A stretch of DNA of 64,000 nucleotides from Antilocapra americana (lineage: Eukaryota > Chordata > Mammalia > Artiodactyla > Antilocapridae), in assembly GCA_007570785.1 (NCBI GenBank), contig ML661885.1:16229223-16293222 (forward strand), read 5' to 3'. Numbering within the stretch: the stretch's first letter is position 1; every line of letters starts with the position of its first letter. Below, one piece after another: positions 59,445-64,000 of the stretch. The notes below the pieces were generated by a model. It searched no databases, was not told where the DNA came from, and saw only the letters and a program-made list of their open reading frames with translations. A program made the position numbers and the translations under genes.

Positions 59445-60053
59445 TCAGGGACCAGATTTTAATTCTGAAATAATAATATAGCACATTTGGAACAGTCTTC
59501 TAGGCCGCTGAATGTTTTCATCAGCCCTTTCTTTTGGACTCTGCACATTTACGTTGACCTGAAATTGAAGTTTTGAAGTAGGATCCCAGGGTGTCCTGTC
59601 TGCTGTTGTTATCTGAGCCCGCACAATCCATCTCGAAAGCCCATTTTCCCGTCCCTTAGCCATCTCCTGGCAGAGAGCCCCGCGCCCTGCCATTTGCCAC
59701 TTGTTCTGGGCTATTTTAATTTTGGACAAGCTGTGGTAGTAGGCTATATTTAAATTGGCCTGCTCTGTGCAGAAACATGGCAAATTCACGTGGAACCTTT
59801 TCCCTTCTCGACATACTCCAATTGTGCTTTGGCTCCAAACTAGCTGCATGAGTCTGTGTCCTACACACTGGCTGCACTCCCGCTCCCAGCGTCCCAGGTG
59901 TTTACCACCAGAAAGTTGGGGGGAGCAGGGAGCTTCTGCGGGAAGGGAGGAGAGTTGGCCAGGACCCAAGGAACAGTCACCCAAAACTCTTAATTGAGAC
60001 ACACGAACAATAACGGAAGAAAAAGGAAAGAGGCCTCCAGCTCCTGCCTGCAT
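59445..60053 (-). other. Long open reading frame of unknown status
   Basis: 202 codons from an ATG, the second-longest open frame in the window. The product has mixed composition, without signal peptide, membrane segment or known motif. It lies on the same strand as JPH1, inside intron 2. A frame of this length is about what chance allows in 64 kb over six frames, so I do not call it a gene. It could be an unrecognised alternative exon, an old retrocopy or nothing. Confidence 0.12.
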
Positions 60054-61738
60054 GCAGAGTTATTTCTCAAAGGCCAAGCTGCAGATATGAATTTTTATAA
60101 AACAAAATAGATCTACTCAAAGAGCCTTAAGAGAAACTGCATGCCCATAAAGAGCCAGCTTTCTCAGGTTTCTGAGCTTTTAGGGAAGCCCAGTGGACAT
60201 TCTAAGAAACACTTAGTTCTAACCTGTCCCTTTGGACTGGCCCCATTCCCGTCCTCTGTCAACTGTCTATGTACTTCTAGGCTAGACAGAAGGCGTATGT
60301 CCTTTACTGGAGTCAAGCTCTTGCTTCAGAGAAGAACAAGCCAGAAAAGCCCCCTTAAAATCATTGAAAATTAAATAAAATGTAAGAGAACTGCTCTTGA
60401 GGTTCTGTTAACTTTCACAGCTCAAAACTACCTGAAAGCCAGAATCTACTATGAAGACTCTGAAGACAGTTAACTTTTAAGGGAATATTTTTACAAGTCT
60501 AGAACATCTGCCTTGAGACCTTCATGTACCAGTGATGTACGAACATACTCATTTTGCTGACAGTGGAATTAAAATCCAGACTAGTTAAAAGAGCCTCTTC
60601 ATCTAGATGGTCTAGATGAAGTACAGAAACCAGAATTTCTGCCTATTTACTTTTGAGATGTTTACTTTAACCACTTGGGCCATTAGACTTCACCTGTGGT
60701 CAGCCGAGATTCTACTTGATTTTTTCGCTGAACAAACTTGACTATCCAATCAGGTAGTAAATAACAGACTTGGCCTCTCTTTTCTGGAATAAGCAAGAAA
60801 ACCATCTTAGAAATGTCATGTTAGAAGAGCATTCACCCACAGAGACTAGTGAATTAATACGAAACCATTTTTAAATGTCCCTAACAAAGGAGGGGCCCTC
60901 TAGTAGACTATTTGGTTACATGTAGTCAGGGCTACAAGCTTTCAAATTTATCTACACAGTAGCAAAACAGAGAAAAAGAAAACGGATCAAAACAAGAGAT
61001 GCTTGTTTTTACTAGAAGGCACACAAGTGTTACTGAATACCATTATGTTCTGAATATCATGGAAACACAACTCAAAATAACTCCCATATTACCCTGAGTG
61101 CTCTAAACTTCTGGAGCGCTAGTTCCCAATTACAATAGACAAATGAATTCTCAAATGACCTCCCCAGGCTACCTGGTATTCTTTCAGGTAATAAAATAAC
61201 CGAATATCTTCTTACTTTTCCCCCTTTTCCTAAAATAATGTTCAAACTCATTCTTAAAGGCAATACAACAACAGAAAAAAAAAATGTGAGGGACTCTTCA
61301 CCACAACTACACACAACTACTCAGAATAAATCATGCATTTATGAGTCAGGATCAAGGACCTGCCATGGAAACGCTGCCAAGGGGAGTATAATTTTGGCTA
61401 CATCACAACAGATAATGGGAGCATAATGTCCCTAAAGGACCCTCAAAGCCTTTAATGTGCTGGCTCTTACAGTCATTAGGACTTTCTTCACATAACCAGC
61501 TCTCCCTGCTCTGAAAACAGAGAGAAGCAAAAAAGCTCTTGATGAGATACCTTCTTAGGTCAGAATCGAGGCAGGAGAGACCAATCTGACGTTAAAGAAA
61601 TGGTGTAAATGATTATTAGCACTTCTGAAGACCTCTTTTTAGTAACTTTCTAAATATTAGTTACTTTAGTAACTTCTATCACATTGTGTGTTTCTCTGAT
61701 TGTTACCAACTAAAACACACATTTATCTCATACAACTC
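60054..61738. other. No recognised gene (intron 2); contains a short perfect palindrome
   Basis: AT-rich unique-looking intron. The palindrome at 60597-60621 is listed separately. Confidence 0.4.
60597..60621. repeat. Perfect 11-bp inverted repeat, 3-base loop
   Basis: Arm cttcatctaga at 60597-60607, loop tgg, arm tctagatgaag at 60611-60621, no mismatch. Confidence 0.95.
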
Positions 61739-61749
61739 AAGATTACAAT

Positions 61750-61903
61750 GGTGGTGGTGGTTCAGTTGCTCAGTTGTGTCTGATTCTTTTGGGATCCCAT
61801 GGACTATAGCCCTCTAGGCTTCTCTGTTCATGCTTCCCTGGTTGGCTCAGCACTAAAGAATACGCCTGCAATGCAGGAGGTGTGGTTCGATCTTTGGGTT
61901 GGG
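61750..61903 (-). mobile_element. Bov-tA SINE with inverted 5' part and target-site duplication
   Basis: 61750-61831 is the antisense 3' part (cagttgctcagttgtgtctg, ctaggcttctctgttcat). 61832-61908 is the 5' head in sense orientation (gcttccctggttggctcagc, taaagaatacgcctgcaatg). The middle of the element is missing. An 11-bp repeat, aagattacaat, flanks the whole at 61739-61749 and 61904-61914, so both halves arrived together. Confidence 0.85.
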
Positions 61904-61914
61904 AAGATTACAAT

Positions 61915-62385
61915 ATGGATACATTATTTCTAGGAATGAGAGAGTAAAGTTGAGAGAAATTCTACCACATTTCTTGAGGAGACTATGAAAGAAAGGAACA
62001 TTAGCAGACAAAACCATAGGTCTGTGAGCAAAAGAAAGGGGGGGGCACAGGCCAACGTCTGGGTTTGGAGGAGAAGCGGTTGAATGAACGGGACACGTCC
62101 CAGAAGTGTACACCAGCAATGGGCATGCTTCACACCGCTTGGGTCACGGTGGTGAAACACTGAGGCTGGGAGGGTGTGAACAGGGTGGTGACCTGTGAAC
62201 TCTGCCCTCTGTGGCCTGGAAGTCAGTCTCTGCCTTGGGTCATTACACAATTTGATAGGACAACATACAGTATGTAGGCTCCTCTTAGTTGATTCAATGA
62301 CTCATAAGCTACACAGTATGGCCACTGGGAAAATATAAACATCTGGGAGATATATTCTATATTCAGTTAAGCCATCCCAATTTAC
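61915..62385. other. No recognised feature (intron 2)
   Basis: Intron, no gene. Confidence 0.35.
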
Positions 62386-62387
62386 AG

Positions 62388-62596
62388 GTTTCCCTGGTGG
62401 CTTAGATGGTAAAGAATTCACCTGCAATGCGAGAGGCCTGGGTTCAATCTCTGGGTTGGGAAGATCCCCTGGAGGAGGGCATGGCAACCCACTCCAGTAT
62501 TCTTGCCTGGAGAATGCCATGGACAGAAGAGCTTCGTGGGCTATACAATCCATTGGGTCGCAAAGAGCTGGACACGACGGAGCGACTTAGCCTGGC
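62388..62596 (+). mobile_element. Bov-tA SINE
   Basis: Sense copy: tttccctggtggcttagatg, gttcaatctctgggttggga, gagctggacacgacggagcg. Confidence 0.93.
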
Positions 62597-62624
62597 AAGT
62601 TAAGTCAACAAGTATCCATATGAT

Positions 62625-62740
62625 GAGAGTGATGATTACTGTTGACATTTACTGAGTGATTTTTTATACTCCAGGTTAAACCTGCATTATCTGTTCCAAG
62701 AACTTCCTGTGCAATAGCTTTGCAAGCCCCGGGGGATTAC
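62625..62740 (-). repeat. Possible MIR remnant
   Basis: gacatttactgagtgatttt, then a diverged ctccaggttaaacctgcatt. Weak. Confidence 0.3.
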
Positions 62741-63432
62741 TAGCTAGTGAGTGGTGGGAAGCAATCTGCATCAAAGGCAAGAACTGTACTCCCCCAACTC
62801 CATCTTAATTGAGCAGTAGACTTTTTCTATGATGGTCTTTATTTTCATTCTCTCCCTGAACACTGGGTTTTTTCTCATCATCTGAATTACTAAAAGATGA
62901 ACATTCTCTCCCAGTTATGATTAAATTGACATATACATTTCTCTTTTGCATGAGTGGGTTCGTGTATATAATAACCGTTTAGTGATAAACAACTCTTGGC
63001 TTAAATAAATGAAGAACTGACACTGTCAAGCAACAAGTGATTATTGGCTGCACTAGCTTTCCCTGTGATTTTGCTCCAAGATAATGGATTTTTTTTTCCC
63101 CTAACAACATCTCCCTGGTAAGATGCTGAGGTGTTGCTGTCTTTCCCTGGGATTTCAGTGGGTGACACCCCCCAAAACCCTCGATGTGTCCTTAGGTGTC
63201 TCAGCATTTGTGACAATCTGTTGGCACTTACAGCCCGACACCTCCATCAACAGCATATTGTTACAACCATGGCATAAATGTAATCCTTGGATTAAATGAG
63301 CATAATGGAAACTGCATGGTCTCCCTGGGCTTACTCTATAAATGTAGATGTATTATTTAGGATTCACAGACTTCAAAAGTGCCAAACTAAAAATAAAGTT
63401 GAGTTTCTTGCTGTTTGTCTAAGCCTTTCCTA
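62741..63432. other. No recognised feature (intron 2)
   Basis: AT-rich intron, no gene. Confidence 0.35.
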
Positions 63433-63434
63433 TA

Positions 63435-63650
63435 GTGGTTACTAGCATGAGTTCTCCAATCAGACTGCCGGGATGTGAATCAGCTCTCACTGCTTGCCAG
63501 CCTGGAATCCAGGGCAAGTTACCTACACCTTTGAGACATCTCTGTTTCTTCTTACGTAAACCCAGAAGAGTGGTCGACCAACCTTGCAGAGTTATTATGA
63601 GGACTACAGATGACACACGTAAAGTGCTAACAACAGAAGGCGCAGACAAA
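63435..63650 (+). repeat. MIR SINE remnant
   Basis: gttctccaatcagactgccg, ccagggcaagttacctacac, then ctctgtttcttcttacgtaa: a nearly full MIR in sense orientation. Confidence 0.7.
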
Positions 63651-64000
63651 GCTGGGCATAGAATACTCAACACCATTATAGATAACATCTGTGCATTTAG
63701 TTAACTGAATAATTTAAAGAGATTATTAAGTTCCCAAATAAGCAACATATTCAAATGGGTCAATAAAATCTAATAAAACTAGGGAAGTCTCCCTCTTCCC
63801 TCATTCCTTACTCACCCTGATATTAATCCAGCAGAGCAGTGTTCGTGTTTTTTAAAAAGATTTTTCTGCAGTTATTTTTAAAAGATATACAAGAAAATAG
63901 GAATACAAGTTTCCGTTTCCTCCTTTTCTATAAAACAGGAAGCAATATATAGGAAACTTTCATTTTCAGGTAATGTAACCAGAAAACTGTGACCAAAGCA
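63651..64000. other. No recognised feature (intron 2, right edge)
   Basis: AT-rich sequence up to the window end; no exon. Confidence 0.35.

Larger units (their letters stand above)
20365..64000 (-). other. JPH1: JPH1 gene (3' half; 5' part beyond right edge)
   Basis: Gene span on the minus strand, with exons 3, 4 and 5, introns 3 and 4 complete, and part of intron 2. Junctophilin-1 is a skeletal-muscle protein that ties the plasma membrane/T-tubule (through N-terminal MORN repeats) to the sarcoplasmic reticulum (through a C-terminal membrane anchor), holding the junctional gap in the triad (family knowledge). The three exons seen encode the C-terminal roughly 280 residues of a protein of about 660. 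MORN-encoding exons 1 and 2 are not found up to 64000, so they lie further right. Exon order, phases and GT/AG sites all agree, so this is the intact gene and not a retrocopy. The left limit is set by the candidate poly(A) site and is approximate. Confidence 0.95.
39911..64000 (-). other. JPH1: JPH1 intron 2 (partial)
   Basis: Sequence upstream of exon 3 on the gene strand. No minus-strand exon coding for MORN repeats or the serine-rich joining region was found up to the right edge, so the whole stretch is taken as intron 2. Confidence 0.85.

Noticed and set aside
1..64000. CRISPR arrays, operons, phage or bacterial defence genes
   Set aside because: The window is mammalian intron and intergenic DNA; no regularly spaced repeats or prokaryotic gene organisation exist.

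Overview
The window is nuclear genomic DNA from a ruminant mammal, probably a bovid. The evidence is the repeat content: many Bov-tA and Bov-A SINEs, several BovB (RTE) LINE copies, CHR-type tRNA-Glu SINEs of cetartiodactyls and ruminant-type L1 tails, on top of mammal-wide L2, MIR, MER5A and MaLR-like remnants. Nothing bacterial, viral or organellar is visible. The species cannot be fixed from the sequence alone. From known synteny (human JPH1 at 8q21, cattle chromosome 14) this would be the cattle chr14 region or its counterpart.

One protein-coding gene is supported: the 3' half of JPH1 (junctophilin-1), on the minus strand. Three coding exons are seen, all with good splice sites and matching phases: exon 3 (39792-39910, alanine-rich helix), exon 4 (29266-29903, divergent region) and exon 5 (22852-22932, C-terminal membrane anchor and stop). 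A 3' UTR of about 2.5 kb runs down to a candidate poly(A) signal at 20389-20394. Introns 3 (9,888 bp) and 4 (6,333 bp) are complete. Everything from 39911 to 64000 is part of intron 2. Exons 1 and 2, which carry the MORN repeats, lie beyond the right edge.

Layout: 1-20.3 kb is intergenic sequence downstream of JPH1, dominated by L1 (14-642, 6560-7270, 9655-10020, 16545-18197), L2, CHR and Bov-tA copies, with one mariner MITE at 15948-16035. 20.4-22.9 kb is the terminal exon. 22.9-39.9 kb holds exons 3-5 and their introns, with a BovB copy close to the exon 5 acceptor and two MaLR-like LTR remnants. 39.9-64 kb is intron 2, with a 1.9-kb decayed BovB element, several nested SINE/LINE insertions and long stretches of unremarkable AT-rich intron.

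I found no undescribed biological system. The observations most worth a second look are structural: three donor-like copies just downstream of the exon 3 splice donor; an inverted duplication that would form a long hairpin in intron 3 RNA; diverged direct repeats of about 105 bp abutting a 1.65-kb L1; a Bov-tA with an inverted 5' part and target-site duplications; a triple-nested SINE/SINE/L1; and a perfect short palindrome.
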